Assembly (NCBI RefSeq): GCF_000204055.1
Contig: NW_006768790.1
Coordinates: 699,534-763,533 of the forward strand
DNA: 64,000 nucleotides
Reading direction: 5' to 3'
DNA from: Melampsora larici-populina 98AG31
Lineage: Eukaryota > Basidiomycota > Pucciniomycetes > Pucciniales > Melampsoraceae
The translations under genes and the position numbers were made by a program. This document shows, piece after piece, positions 12,660 through 24,300 of this stretch. The notes below the pieces were generated by a model, which was not told the DNA's origin, made no database searches, and saw only the letters and a program-made list of their open reading frames with translations. Position 1 is the first letter of the stretch. Every line of letters begins with the position of its first letter.

Positions 12660-13110
12660 GCACTGTCTGATACATATTCAAAATTTTAGTCTGAAGTACA
12701 ATACAAAAATAGTATTTCTTTATCTGTGATTTGTTTTCAAACCTCAATGATTCAGGCCTACATAATATAGGTTAGTAGCTAACTATATATTGTTGATAGG
12801 CAAATACAGGAGCAGTTTTGTCAGCTTGATGATGACATGTGACATCACCTCAATTTTGGTGGAATTTCAATATCTTCTCAATAAATAGGTGATATCCATT
12901 TGATATCCAATTCAGAATATTCTCAGGTTGCTGAGGCAAACTGGCCTTCCAGTGACTCATAATCATTGGAGGATGTGGTCTTTCATGCTGAACACTTGGT
13001 TTCATGCCTTTGGGATGTTGATCTTTTTTTGGTCCTGTTGAGAGGTCCAAGAACTGACCCATCACCCTTGTTCTGACATTGACAGGCCACTTTGGCTGGG
13101 CCCCAGTCAT
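12660..13110 (+). repeat. Inverted-repeat family X, copy 1
   Basis: About 300 bases, including GGTGATATCCATTTGATATC and CCTCAATTTTGGTGG, recur reversed at about 26950-27250 and in the same orientation at about 27660-27874 continuing at 31314. The copies diverge by roughly 15-25 percent by eye, so this is the oldest layer in the block. Copia B inserted between copies 1 and 2. No transposase was recognised, so the class is unknown. Confidence 0.7.
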
Positions 13111-13738
13111 GGTTGTGTTGTTTGCAGTATCTTTGATTGAAGCAATGGAGGTGGTGTATTAGATGTCAGGGGACAGGGAATGGGTGGTAAAATCAGCACC
13201 TCAATTTTGGTGATATCACTTGGCAAGGAATAAGTGTGTAGTAGTGGGGAAGAGGAAGGGGTAGTGCTTTTTGCAGTTGACACCAGTGTCATGTCCAGTT
13301 TTTTGAACGGAGGGCAGCCTGAATTGGGTTGAACTTGTATCCATCAATCAATGTCAATACAGATAATACTAGCAGTGATTATTTGTTGATTGAACACAAA
13401 CACCTCACATTTGATTAGGTCACTCTTAGAAGTCAATGGAAAGTGGTGAATGATTCAATGAGATGCAAAATAAATGGCTTGATCTGAGTACTGACAGTAG
13501 ATGGGGCACAAACAACCATGGTGATTGTGTTTTTGGCCTTTTCAATTGCTTTAATGTTTGCCCACTGCTTGTCTGCTCAGTGCTAAAGACCAAGGCTCAT
13601 GGCTGTATCTGCCTGTTTGACTTTGCATCTATACTGGCGCCCGGTGCGCCCCCCTCACCCCTGAGTCAAGTTGGTGGGAGGAGTGTAGATATTTTGGGTT
13701 TGGTTCTGTGGGTCCTGAGGTGTTACAGAGATATCATT

Positions 13739-13936
13739 TGGGGTACACAAAGGTTGTTCTGGAAATTTTCAGACAACTTTTTCCAGAACACCAGAAGGTT
13801 TTTTTGGTGTGTTCTGGTGTTCTGGCATTGTGCAGCTGCAAATGTTCTGCTTTGTGTATTTTACAGAATGCTAGAAGGCTTCTGGCCTTCTGGAAAAACT
13901 GCCTGGAAATTTCCAGAAAAATATTTGTGTACCTTA
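13739..13936. repeat. Palindromic miniature element, about 57-bp arms
   Basis: The left arm starts GGTACACAAA and contains TTCTGGAAATTT and TTTTTCCAGAA. The right arm mirrors it and ends TTTGTGTACC. Frames across it (13463-14116) reflect the repeat and are not genes. Confidence 0.6.
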
Positions 13937-14382
13937 CTTGTTGGCCATTTTGGTTGGGGGGGTCTGAAATGGTGGATATGGAGCATAGTTTGTGGTTGTG
14001 CACAAATGGCTTGCAGCTGGAGTTCCTTTAGACATTCTCTTGGCCCTAGCCTGTGCAGAGTGCAGAACACATTTGTTGGGTTGATTTTTCACCTGGTGAC
14101 AGCACTGATGAAATGAACTTTATCCAATTCTGCACCTAAAAAATGGCCCTTATGGGACATAAGTTGTTCTTCCAGCTACAGGTGGAATGGTAGACACTGG
14201 TACAACCATTGTGTTGCGATCAACTGGAGCGCACGAAGAAGAAATGGAAAGGGTAGTTCCAATTTCATAAGAAACAAAACACACACTACAAAGAAAGAGA
14301 AAACACGTACCTGGAGCGCACGAAGAAGAAATGGAAAGGGTAAAGAAGAAGAACCCTTCCCTAGTGCAGCTCCAGGACGTAT

Positions 14383-15291
14383 TGTCGTGGTATCTAGTCC
14401 ACGGGTCTGAGTTTGTAGTAGAGTGTATGTGTAGTGTGCGGGTTTTTTTTTCTCTTTTTAATGGTCTAGATCTGTCAAGAACTTCAGTAGTAATCATAAC
14501 TGTTAACAACATTATTAACTCTTACTAACAAGATCAAGATAAATGAAGAAGCACGGAAACAAGTTTACGAATTAAGATGTTATGAGGTGAAAGGTTATGT
14601 GTAATAAGGGTTGTGCGTTTTCTTTTTGGGAATAGGACGTTTGTGTCCTGCGAATCTTTCTAAGTATGTCCGTGGTTGAGAAAGTGTTGTTGTCCTTTAA
14701 ATATTAGATAGCGTTTTGTACAATATTTCTTTCCCCATCGGAAAGAAATTATTATTTTTACTTTTACTTACCTTTTTACCGACTACGTCTTTATTCATGT
14801 TTCCCTGTTGCTTTACGCACAGGTTTGTCCTACTGTTTCTTATATTTATCTTTTGCTTTTTCTTTTTACTAACCTGAATGTGTGTGGCTAGGTGTGTTGC
14901 TTTTAGCTTTCGAAGCTTTTCTTTTGGCTTGTGCCGTAGTGCTCACGCTTGACCTGAAAACCCCAGGTTAGTATCTATGTTCAATGATCGGAAAGAAATT
15001 ATTATTTTTACTTTTACTTACCTTTTTACCGACTACATCTTTATTCACGTTTCCCTGTTGCTTTACGCACAGGTGTGTTGCTTTTAGCTTTCGAAGCTTT
15101 TCTTTTGGCTTGTGCCGTAGTGCTCACGCTTGACCTGAAAACCCCAGGTGTGTTGCTTTTAGCTTTCGAAGCTTTTCTTTTGGCTTGTGCCGTAGTGCTC
15201 ACGCTTGACCTGAAAACCCCAGGTCCTTTTTGTCATACGGCGAAGCACAACTTTGAAAAGCTCGAATAGCTAGTTCTTATTGAACTTCTCA
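14383..15291 (+). repeat. Copia A 5' LTR with internal repeats
   Basis: Contains a roughly 75-bp unit beginning GTGTGTTGCTTTTAGC three times (about 14892, 15072 and 15148), plus a duplicated T-rich block ending TTGCTTTACGCACAG. The same arrangement occurs in the 3' LTR, so the expansion predates this insertion. Confidence 0.93.
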
Positions 15292-15309
15292 TGGTAGCGG
15301 GAGTCTCGA
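15292..15309 (+). other. Copia A primer-binding site
   Basis: TGGTAGCGGGAGTCTCGA starts directly after the LTR. TGGTAGCG matches the complement of a tRNA 3' end with CCA (CGCTACCA, as in fungal initiator Met tRNA); beyond 8 bases the match to that tRNA is uncertain. Confidence 0.65.
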
Positions 15310-15347
15310 TATTTTTCGAAAACTCTTAGATCCGACGTAATCTTCCA

Positions 15348-16019
15348 TTGATGCAATCTGAAGAAATCGATACTATCGATACTTTAAATAATCCTTCCGA
15401 AACTGTCGACTCTTCTGATATTCCTACCGATACTGAATCAAACTCTAGTTCCGATTCTGACCAATCAACACATACGGTCAAAGGTCTAAAGTCTCTTGTC
15501 TTACCTTCAAAACATCCTCTATCACCGAAATTTCAATCATCTTATCAATCCATGATGTCTACTGATAAAGCTGTCATCAATGAATCGCTTACTCCTATGC
15601 AACAATTCATACAAAGAACTACTACTTTACTTAGTAAATTCAATATCAAGAACGACTTGACCGATGAAAATTATAATCATTGGAGTGTAGTTATTCACGA
15701 GTCAATTGAATCGTTAGGCTACGAAGGATATCTTGATCAGAAAGACTTTGTGGATTCATCACTATCTGAAGACAAACACAAGAAAATCAAGTTCTTGTTG
15801 ACTACCTGGATTCTAAACAAGTGTGATGGTATAAATGGAGACAGAGCTAGAGACAAACTAACTGTTAGAGATCAGATTACTAGAGATATGGTTATCCACT
15901 ATGATCCATATGTTCTTTGGACTTATCTTAAATCTTATCATGCCAGTATTTCAGAAGCAAAATTGAAGCATATCGAAATCGCTCTTTTAAACATGACTCA
16001 ACTTCGCTCGAGTCTTTAA
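15348..16019 (+). pseudogene. Copia A gag, N-terminal fragment
   Basis: 223 codons in frame, beginning with an acidic Ser/Thr-rich stretch followed by a gag core (LTDENYNHWSVVIHESIESL, KIKFLLTTWILNKC). The frame closes at 16017, while gag-like sequence continues in another frame from about 16004 (SLESLKVHIDKFSALLREYF), so a small length change near 16000 disrupts gag. A Ty1-like programmed shift is unlikely because the break falls inside gag, well before protease and pol. Confidence 0.85.
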
Positions 16020-16078
16020 AAGTTCATATAGATAAGTTCTCAGCTTTATTACGAGAATACTTCAAATTCAAAGGAGAC

Positions 16079-17581
16079 ATGAGTGATGATCAACAAGCTC
16101 GTACTCTGATTAAAAGCTTGAAACCTGGTTATGAAGTTACTGTACTAGTCATCTATCGAGTAGTACAACCACTGACCTTTGAAAAGGTTAAGGAACAACT
16201 TCTGATGGCTGAGGAAGAACAAGGAGATTTTATGTCCAATCCGGCGATTCAGTCGAGTCATCATTCTTACAACTTTAATGCTAGTCCAAGTTATTTAACT
16301 AAATGCACTGAGAACAGATGTGTCGGTAACACTTTTCAGAATCCTCACAAACCCGACCAGTGCTTCAAGAAGCCTGCCAATTTCTCGAAAAGGGATGATT
16401 GGATGAAGAAGCAAGATGAAAAGAAGCAATTTAAACGACGAGATTTTCAACATCAAGCTAATCACGCTGAATCATCAAATGCTGTCAGAGGTGTGAAGAT
16501 CGTACGACCTCCCATTACTTCTGCGCACGCAATGACCTTTCTTATCGACTTCCAACCAGTTGTTGCTCAACCTGTTCAATCCATCAATGTGTCTGATGTT
16601 CAACCTGAAGTTATCACCGTGATGGATCTATCCTCAGCCTTTATTCAAGTCCCTGTTCAAACTGAAAACGAACCTACTGCTCAAGGTTCTGAACTTGTTG
16701 ATTTAGATGCTTCTGCCTCTTCTGTTACACCATCTGACGGAATCTGGGCCTTGAACAACACCGGAGCGTCACATCACATGTTCAACGACTTAAGTTTGTT
16801 CGATCCGGCCACCGTCAAACCTCTTGAAGACACCAACAAACGTCTTCGACTTGCCGGAGGAGACGCATCCTTGGCTGTTCACTCTACCGGATCCGTAAAA
16901 CTTAGAGCCGGAGATGGTACAATTTTCACTCTAGCTGATTGCCTCTATGTGCCGGAACTCAGCCGAAATCTTATCGCAGGTGGAGCCTTATTGAAGAAAG
17001 GAGTTGTCACTTTAATCAACTCATCTGAACCTGAATGTTTTAGCTTAGTGATGGGTCAATGTGCTCTTTTTAATGGAGCGTTCTCTGGAAATCTTATGCT
17101 TCTCTCTCTAGAACCTGTGAGTTCGAAAATATCTTCTCAACAACCTTGTCTTCAGTCTCACTCATGTCACTTGCAACATCAACGCCTAGGTCATGTGAGT
17201 CACAAGTACCTCAACGAGATGGTTAAGATGGGAAGCTTAGATGGGTTGTGTGGATCATCATCAACAGTCAAATCATGTCCTGTGTGCATACAATCTAAAG
17301 CAAAGAAGCTACCTTTTTCTGGTTCTAGGCCACGTTCTTTATCTTTTCTTCAGAACGTTCATGTGGATTTGAGCGGTATAAATCGCGTTTCTGGCCTCAA
17401 TAACGAATCTTATTATATTCTATTCACCAATGACTTCTCTTCATTCCGCCATATTTTTCCTTTATGCAATAAGACCAAAGAATCCGTTTTTCTCATTTTT
17501 ATCAAGTATATTGCACTGGCTGTAAAGTTATCCAATTTACTTTGGATCAAGGAAGTGAATTCATCAACAGCATCTTGTTGA
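16079..17581 (+). pseudogene. Copia A gag end, protease and integrase N-terminal part
   Basis: A Cys/His cluster near residues 80-105 stands where a nucleic-acid-binding knuckle is expected, though its spacing is not canonical CCHC. The protease motif reads LNNTGASHH; copia proteases have Asp-Ser/Thr-Gly-Ala, so the catalytic Asp is replaced by Asn. The GAG-pre-integrase region follows (HQRLGHVSHKYL, CPVCIQSKAKKLPF), then the first integrase Asp (HVDLSGI). The frame then slips near 17515 and the integrase continues in frame 1. Confidence 0.85.
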
Positions 17582-18840
17582 GTTTATGTGAAGACACGGG
17601 TATTGTGCTTCACACCACCGCAAGCTACACCCCTGAGCAAAATGGAGTTGCTGAAAGGAGTAACCAAACCATTGTTACTCGAGCTCGATCTTTCATGGTT
17701 CAGTCGGGGGTACCGCTCAATTTTTGGTTTGAGGCATGTGCAACTGCCGTGTTTGTCACGAACAGGACCATTACCTCGGCTTTATCAAATGGCCGAACCC
17801 CTTTTGAAGTCTGGTATTTTCGTAAACCTAGCATTGATCATCTCAGGGTTTTTGGATGTCAAGCTAACGTATTAATACAAAAAGAATCACGTGTGAACAA
17901 GTATGATGCTCTTACTACTGAAGGTGTTTTGGTTGGTTTCCAAGACGATAATTTCAACTATTGTGTTTTTGACTTAGAAACTCGAAAGATTATCCTTACT
18001 CACAACGTAGTGTTTTGCGAATCAATATTTCCATATCAACAAAATCAAACAGCATATACTCGTTCTTCAGATTCTTCAATAACTCCTTTAATGTTCGATG
18101 ACACTCCTTCATTGGCTGTAGAAACCACTAATCAGTTTCAAGTCTTAACCAACGATGACGAAGACGACGAAGACTTACCTAACATGCCAGTTCCCAGCAC
18201 ATCACCTCCACCTGCACCGAAGGACCTGACCACACCGTCATCCACAAATCCATCGACTGACGTTAATGATGAAGCTTCAGGGTCTCGTCGATCTCTTAGA
18301 TCCAAAGATCATGTCAATTACAAGGGCATGGGAGGATTCGCCTACCTGGAGGAGTGTACTTACGTGTCAGCGTTCAACATCCTAAGCGATGACTTCAGTT
18401 GCTCGACTATCGACGTACCGGTTCCAAAATCGTTTAAGCTGGCCGTGACGGGTCCTGAGGGTGATATGTGGCGTCAAGCTTGTCAAAAGGAGTACGACTC
18501 ACTTATCAACAAAGGGGTATGGGAGTTGGTCAATCCTCCTCCAGACAAGAATATCTTAAGAGGGTTCTGGCTGTTTCGAAAGAAATTACATGTAGACGGC
18601 ACTGTAGCAAAGTTTAAGGCCAGGTTTGTTGTCATGGGGAACATGCAGCAGGAAGGTGTAGATTTTCATGAAACCTTTTCGCCAACAGGTAAACCATCAT
18701 CGTTACGTCTTATCATTGCTTTTGCTGCTCTTCAAGGTTGGGAGATCCATCAAATGGACGCTGTAACCGCATTCCTCAACGGCATTCTGGACGAAGAAGT
18801 CTACATGTATCAGCCTGAGGGTTTCTCAAAAGGTTCTTGA
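17542..18840 (+). pseudogene. Copia A integrase C-terminal part and RT N-terminal part
   Basis: Picks up the integrase at LDQGSEFIN (second catalytic Asp), then YTPEQNGVAERSNQT (catalytic Glu), the C-terminal integrase domain and an acidic/Pro linker. The reverse transcriptase starts WRQACQKEYDSLINKGVWEL and includes MDAVTAFLNG. The frame ends in TGA at 18838-18840 and resumes in the same frame (RLRKSLYGLRQSPKIWYDD), so this is a nonsense mutation in RT. Confidence 0.87.
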
Positions 18841-18939
18841 GGCAAAATATGTCGCTTAAGGAAATCTCTTTATGGCCTAAGGCAGTCTCCGAAAATATGG
18901 TACGATGACATCGTTACTTTCCTCATTAGTATCGGGTTC

Positions 18940-19998
18940 ATGCAATGCCCACTTGACCCTTGCATCTACACTCGGACTACCTCAAACACCTTCACAGCGG
19001 TTTACGTCCACGTAGACGACATGGCCATCACCGGAAACGATATTGCCACTTTTAAGTCTGAGATTAGTTTGAAGTGGGAGATGGAGGATTTAGGAGTTGC
19101 AGCTACGGTAGTGGGAATCCAAATCATCAGACAAAATCCTCGTTGTTACACCATAACTCAGGCCGCTTTAACTTGTGCGGTTCTCGAACGGTTTGGCATG
19201 CTTCAACTAAAGACCGCCTCGACTCCTTTCCCTGCAGGTTTAAAGCTCTATCGCGCAAGTAGTGATGAGGCTGATGCTTTCCAACTTGAAAATTTGAACT
19301 ATCGAAGTGCGGTTGGGTCATTAATGTACCTTGCTCAGTGTACTCGACCTGACTTATCCTACGCCGTTGGAGTACTTTCTCAGCATTTGGAGTCTCCTGC
19401 GCGCAAACACTGGGACGCGGTTATTCACGTTTTTCGTTATCTACTGGGAACAATTAACCTTGGCATTTCTTACAATGGCGACGAATCTTCATCAACGGCG
19501 GTGAACGGTTTAAACAGCTTCAGTTTACCTAAGTCTCACTGTGACGCCGATTGGGCGGGTGATTGGGAATCTTGCCGGTCGACCACTGGCTACGTCTTCC
19601 AACTAGCTGGAGGACCCATTTCTTGGAAATCACGTTTACAACCTACGGTGGCCCTGTCCTTGACAGAAGCTGAATATCGTGCGGTCACAGAGGCTGGTCA
19701 GGAGTTATTATGGTTGCGTGGAATGCTGAAGGTTTTTGGTTTTGAGGATCCTAACCCAACTGAATTACAGAGTGATAATATGGGAGCTATTCATCTTACA
19801 ACAAAATCAATCTTTCACGCCCGCACGAAACACATCAAAATTCAATACCATTGGATTAGAGAGGTAGTGAAACAAGGCGCTCTTGTTGTAAAACACTGTC
19901 CCACTGGTGAGATGATTGCAGACCTACTCACAAAGCCCCTTGGTCGTCAGCAATTTTATTATCTTCGACAGTTGCTGGGCATGAAACATATCTCCTGA
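18940..19998 (+). pseudogene. Copia A RT C-terminal part and RNase H
   Basis: In frame with the upstream RT fragment. Contains the RT active site VHVDDMAITG with both Asp residues intact, NYRSAVGSLMYLAQCTRPDL, and RNase H motifs (DADWAGDWESCRSTTGY, LSLTEAEYRA, QSDNMGA, HARTKHI, ADLLTKPL). It ends 16 bp before the 3' LTR, as expected for copia. Confidence 0.88.
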
Positions 19999-20014
19999 AG
20001 TTCTTGAGGGGGCG

Positions 20015-20925
20015 TGTCGTGGTATCTAGTCCACGGGTCTGAGTTTGTAGTAGAGTGTATGTGTAGTGTGCGGGGTTTTTTTTTTCTCTTTTTAATGGTC
20101 TAGATCTATCAAGAACTTCAGTAGTAATCATAACTGTTAACAACATTATTAACTCTTACTAACAAGATCAAGATAAATGAAGAAGCACGGAAACAAGTTT
20201 ACGAATTAAGATGTTATGAGGTGAAAGGTTATGTGTAATAAGGGTTGTGCGTTTTCTTTTTGGGAATAGGACGTTTGTGTCCTGCGAATCTTTCTAAGTA
20301 TGTCCGTGGTTGAGAAAGCGTTGTTGTCCTTTAAATATTAGATAGCGTTTTGTACAATATTTCTTTCCCCATCAGAAAGAAATTATTATTTTTACTTTTA
20401 CTTACCTTTTTACCGACTACGTCTTTATTCATGTTTCCCTGTTGCTTTACGCACAGGTTTGTCCTACTGTTTCTTATATTTATCTTTTGCTTTTTCTTTT
20501 TACTAACCTGAATGTGTGTGGCTAGGTGTGTTGCTTTTAGCTTTCGAAGCTTTTCTTTTGGCTTGTGCCGTAGTGCTCACGCTTGACCTGAAAACCCCAG
20601 GTTAGTATCTATGTTCAATGATCGGAAAGAAATTATTATTTTTACTTTTACTTACCTTTTTACCGACTACGTCTTTATTCACGTTTCCCTGTTGCTTTAC
20701 GCACAGGTGTGTTGCTTTTAGCTTTCGAAGCTTTTCTTTTGGCTTGTGCCGTAGTGCTCACGCTTGACCTGAAAACCCCAGGTGTGTTGCTTTTAGCTTT
20801 CGAAGCTTTTCTTTTGGCTTGTGCCGTAGTGCTCACGCTTGACCTGAAAACCCCAGGTCCTTTTTGTCATACGGCGAAGCACAACTTTGAAAAGCTCGAA
20901 TAGCTAGTTCTTATTGAACTTCTCA
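20015..20925 (+). repeat. Copia A 3' LTR
   Basis: Nearly identical to 14383-15291 and with the same three internal units. It is preceded by the purine tract GAGGGGGCG (about 20006-20014), which would serve as the plus-strand primer. Confidence 0.93.
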
Positions 20926-21386
20926 CGTATATATACACAAGGTGTTATGTAACAAACAAGTGCTAAAAAGATCATGTGATCTGACATGAGAGATAGAAAA
21001 GAAAACAATATGAAAGAAGCAAATAGATGGAAAGCACATCTTTGACATATGACATGAGGAATACTAGATAGTTTATGTAAGTATTCCAACACCCCCCCTT
21101 GCGTCCAGCTAGCTTCTATGAGAGAAGTAAAATAAGGAAAACAAAATGTGAAACCAACAACACATGTTCAAAACAGAAGAAGAACAGAAGAAAGAACAGA
21201 GAGAAATAAACACACAACCAAAAGAAATAGATGAAGAAAGATAGATGATTAGATGTAAAGACGAAATTTATCTGGAATCTGTTCCCCCAAGACAGATACT
21301 CTTTTCTGCCAGATAGACTGGAATCATGAGTCTCCATCTACGGAATTATTTCTACCAGAAACCTTGTCAGTACATGAGCACAGCAG

Positions 21387-24300
21387 TTAGGCAAGACCAA
21401 ACATTTCTGTGTGACGTTCAAGCATAACTCGTGGTAGAGGCTTGGTGAGCATATCAGCCAGCATGTCCTTGGTCAAAACATGCAGTATAGTGATATCGTC
21501 GTTCTTGACACATTCACGAACAAAACGATAACGAGTATGTATGTGTTTGGTACGTGAATGGTGTTCAGGATTGTGTGCTAAGGCCTCTGCACCTTCATTA
21601 TCAACGTGAAGAGGTATAGCTGAGACTGAACGGACTTTGGGTTCGGCGAGAAGATACTTAAGCCACAGACCTTCCCTGCAAGAATCAGACATTGCCTTGT
21701 ACTCGGCCTCGGTGCTGGAGAGAGACACAGTGGTTTGTTTGCGAGATTTCCACGAGAGAGGACCGCATCCAAACCTGAAGGTGTAGCCAGTAGTGGACTT
21801 GCGGTCTTGACGGTCCTCAGCCCAATCAGAATCGGAATAACCGGAGAGAGTAGCAGAACCTCCTAGAGTAAGACATAGTTGAGAGGTGGAGTCGAGATAT
21901 CGAAGAACACGAAGTCCAGCAGACCAGTGTGAGGCAGATGGATCTCTAAGATACTGCGAAAGGCAATTTACTGCAAACAAAATGTCGGGCCTAGTGCATT
22001 GGGCAACCCAGAGGAGTGCACCTATAAGACTGGAATAGTGACCGGGCGAGGAATCTTCTTGTGGAGATTGAGGTTTGAGATCCTTGAATAAGGAATCTGT
22101 AGGGGTAGAGACTGAGATAGAGTTGGATGGAATGAATCGTTGGACCACTTCTTTGATGTAATGAGCTTGAGATAAAAACACCTTTCTGGCAGAAATATCC
22201 CTTGTAATGTCGAGGGACAGAAAGTGTGTGAGTTCTCTGTTTGAGGAGATTTCAAATTTTGAAGAGATGGCCGAAATTATTTCATCAACAAACGGATCTT
22301 CACCGACGATGGCAAGGTTGTCAACATGCACAGTAAGAGCTCCTACCAACTTGTTGTCCTTCAGACGGTAGTATAAAGTTGGATCGTATTTTGACTGAAT
22401 AAGATTAAGCGTTATTAGAAGACGATGAAGTTCAGCATTCCAGAGACGAGGTGACTGTTTCAGACCGTAAAGTGATCTTTGAAGTTCACACACCCAGTCG
22501 GGATGCTCGGGATCTTCATATCCTTGAGGTTGAGTCATGTAAATACATTCATCGAGTAGAGAGTTGAGAAAGGCTGATTTGATGTCAATTTGACGTCCCT
22601 TCCACTTTTTAACCGCTAACAGAGAAAAAACTAGACGAAGAGTTTCCAGTCTGGTGGTAGGCAAGAAGACATCCGAGTAGTCAGTACCGTGAATTTGTGA
22701 GTATCCCATAGCTACAAGCCTGGCTTTCAGTTTGTCGAGAGTTCCATCAATGTTGTGCTTCACTTTGAAAACCCACTTTGATTTAATGATGTTTCTTTTT
22801 GCCAGACGAGGGACAAGCTTCCAGGTCTGCATGCCCATGAGCGTTGAGAATTCATTATCAGCAGGCTTCAGCCAACGTGCCTTGTTAGGGGAACACAGAA
22901 GTTGTTTCCAGGTACAAGGGGTATTGAGAGAGCTGTCATCTGTTGCAAGACCAGCCCAGTTCCCAAGACGATCAGGGGGCTTTGTTTGGCGAGTCGACTT
23001 TCTGGTAACAGGAGCAGACGGCTTGAGATTCTTCTTGTCAGTCGATTTGGATTGACTAGGTCGAGGTGGAGAAGGGGAAGCAGTAGGTGCAGGTTCCTGC
23101 AACGGAGAGATAGGCTGAGAAGGCGATGGAGGTATAGGAGGATCGTTGGATCCAACCGGAGAAACAGTCGGATCCAAAGAGGGGAAAGTCGTGACAGAAG
23201 GAACTTCGAGAATAGATGAAGGAATAGCATGAGGAACAGAAGAAGGATCAGAAAAAAAAAAGATGGCAAGTTAGAAGAACTGATTTCTGGCAAGAGTTCA
23301 GGCAGAGGTATTGGTGGGATAACAGGAGTATGTGGCGGAGTAGGCTCTGGGGTTCTGATTGGCCGGCGTTTTGGAGCATGAATGGAGTTTGACGGTCTTC
23401 TTTCATGAAGAGCCCTTCGTTGACCCTCAGTCAAGGGTGGAGCAAGGGAGGTTTCATGATCAGCAGGCCATGGAATATCTGCTTCTACAGATGGGACAGG
23501 AGTACGAGAAATTGAGGAAGAATAGGGGAAGATATCATGTCTGAAAAGAACACCACGCGACTTGACCACCTTCCTGCGACGTAGATCCCAGAGTTTGTAC
23601 CCATTTCCGTCGGAGAGATAGGAAAGCAGAACTGCTACTTCAGCTTTTGGGTCGAGTTTACGCCTATTGGCCTCAGGAACCTTGAAATAGGCTTGACAAC
23701 CGAACGGGAAGAGATTCGAGATGGCGGGATCAGGGAGCGAAAGAATGGAATTCGGGGAACAAAATCCAGCAGGAGTATGGCAAGGAATGGAATTGAGGGA
23801 ATGCATCAGGTAGCATAGTGCGTCAGTCCAGAAAGACTTAGGCATCTCAGCTGTGATTAAAGAACATCTCAGGTGATTCCCAATCGTACGATTTGTCCGC
23901 TCGGAAACACCATTCAGTTCAGGAGAGTGGGGTGGTCCAGGATTGTGAGTAATCCCCAGTTCAAGTAAATATGATTGCATTTCTTTGCTGAGATATTCTC
24001 CCCCGTTATCCGTTCGCAAAGATTTGACATTGTGAGATGTGAGATTGACAAAGAGAGAACAGAAATTCTTAAAGCAGTTAAAGACATCAGATTTCGATTT
24101 GAGAGGATAGATAGTGGTGTGTTTAGAATAGTCGTCGATGAAGGTAACAAAATACTTAAAACCTTCACGAGAGGGAGTTTCAAAACTGGCAACATCGGAG
24201 TGTACAAGATCACCAGGTTTAACAGAACGGTATGGAGAGCAAGAATGAAAAGGACTACGAAACATCTTGCTCTTAACGCAGATAGCACATTGCTGGACTT

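Larger units (their letters stand above)
14383..20925 (+). mobile_element. Ty1/copia element A, nested in copia B
   Basis: Plus-strand LTR retrotransposon of 6543 bp. LTRs are 14383-15291 and 20015-20925 (909 and 911 bp), TG...CA. The 5-bp target duplication CGTAT is at 14378-14382 and 20926-20930. The LTRs differ at about four or five bases plus two length changes in a T run, so the insertion is recent. Copia gene order. It lies in the 3' LTR of copia B and is therefore the younger of the two. Confidence 0.95.
14212..21091 (-). repeat. Copia B 3' LTR, interrupted by copia A
   Basis: Pieces 14212-14382 and 20931-21091 match the intact 5' LTR once copia A and one copy of its CGTAT duplication are removed. 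A purine-rich tract (GGGGGG on the minus strand, next to 21092) gives the expected polypurine primer. Confidence 0.92.

Noticed and set aside
13463..14116. 217-codon plus-strand frame
   Set aside because: It runs through a palindromic repeat, is rich in Trp, Cys and Phe without any family pattern, and has no promoter or intron signals.
15960..16090. Programmed frameshift between gag and pol in copia A, as in Ty1
   Set aside because: The shift falls inside gag, and two further breaks plus a lost protease Asp point to decay.
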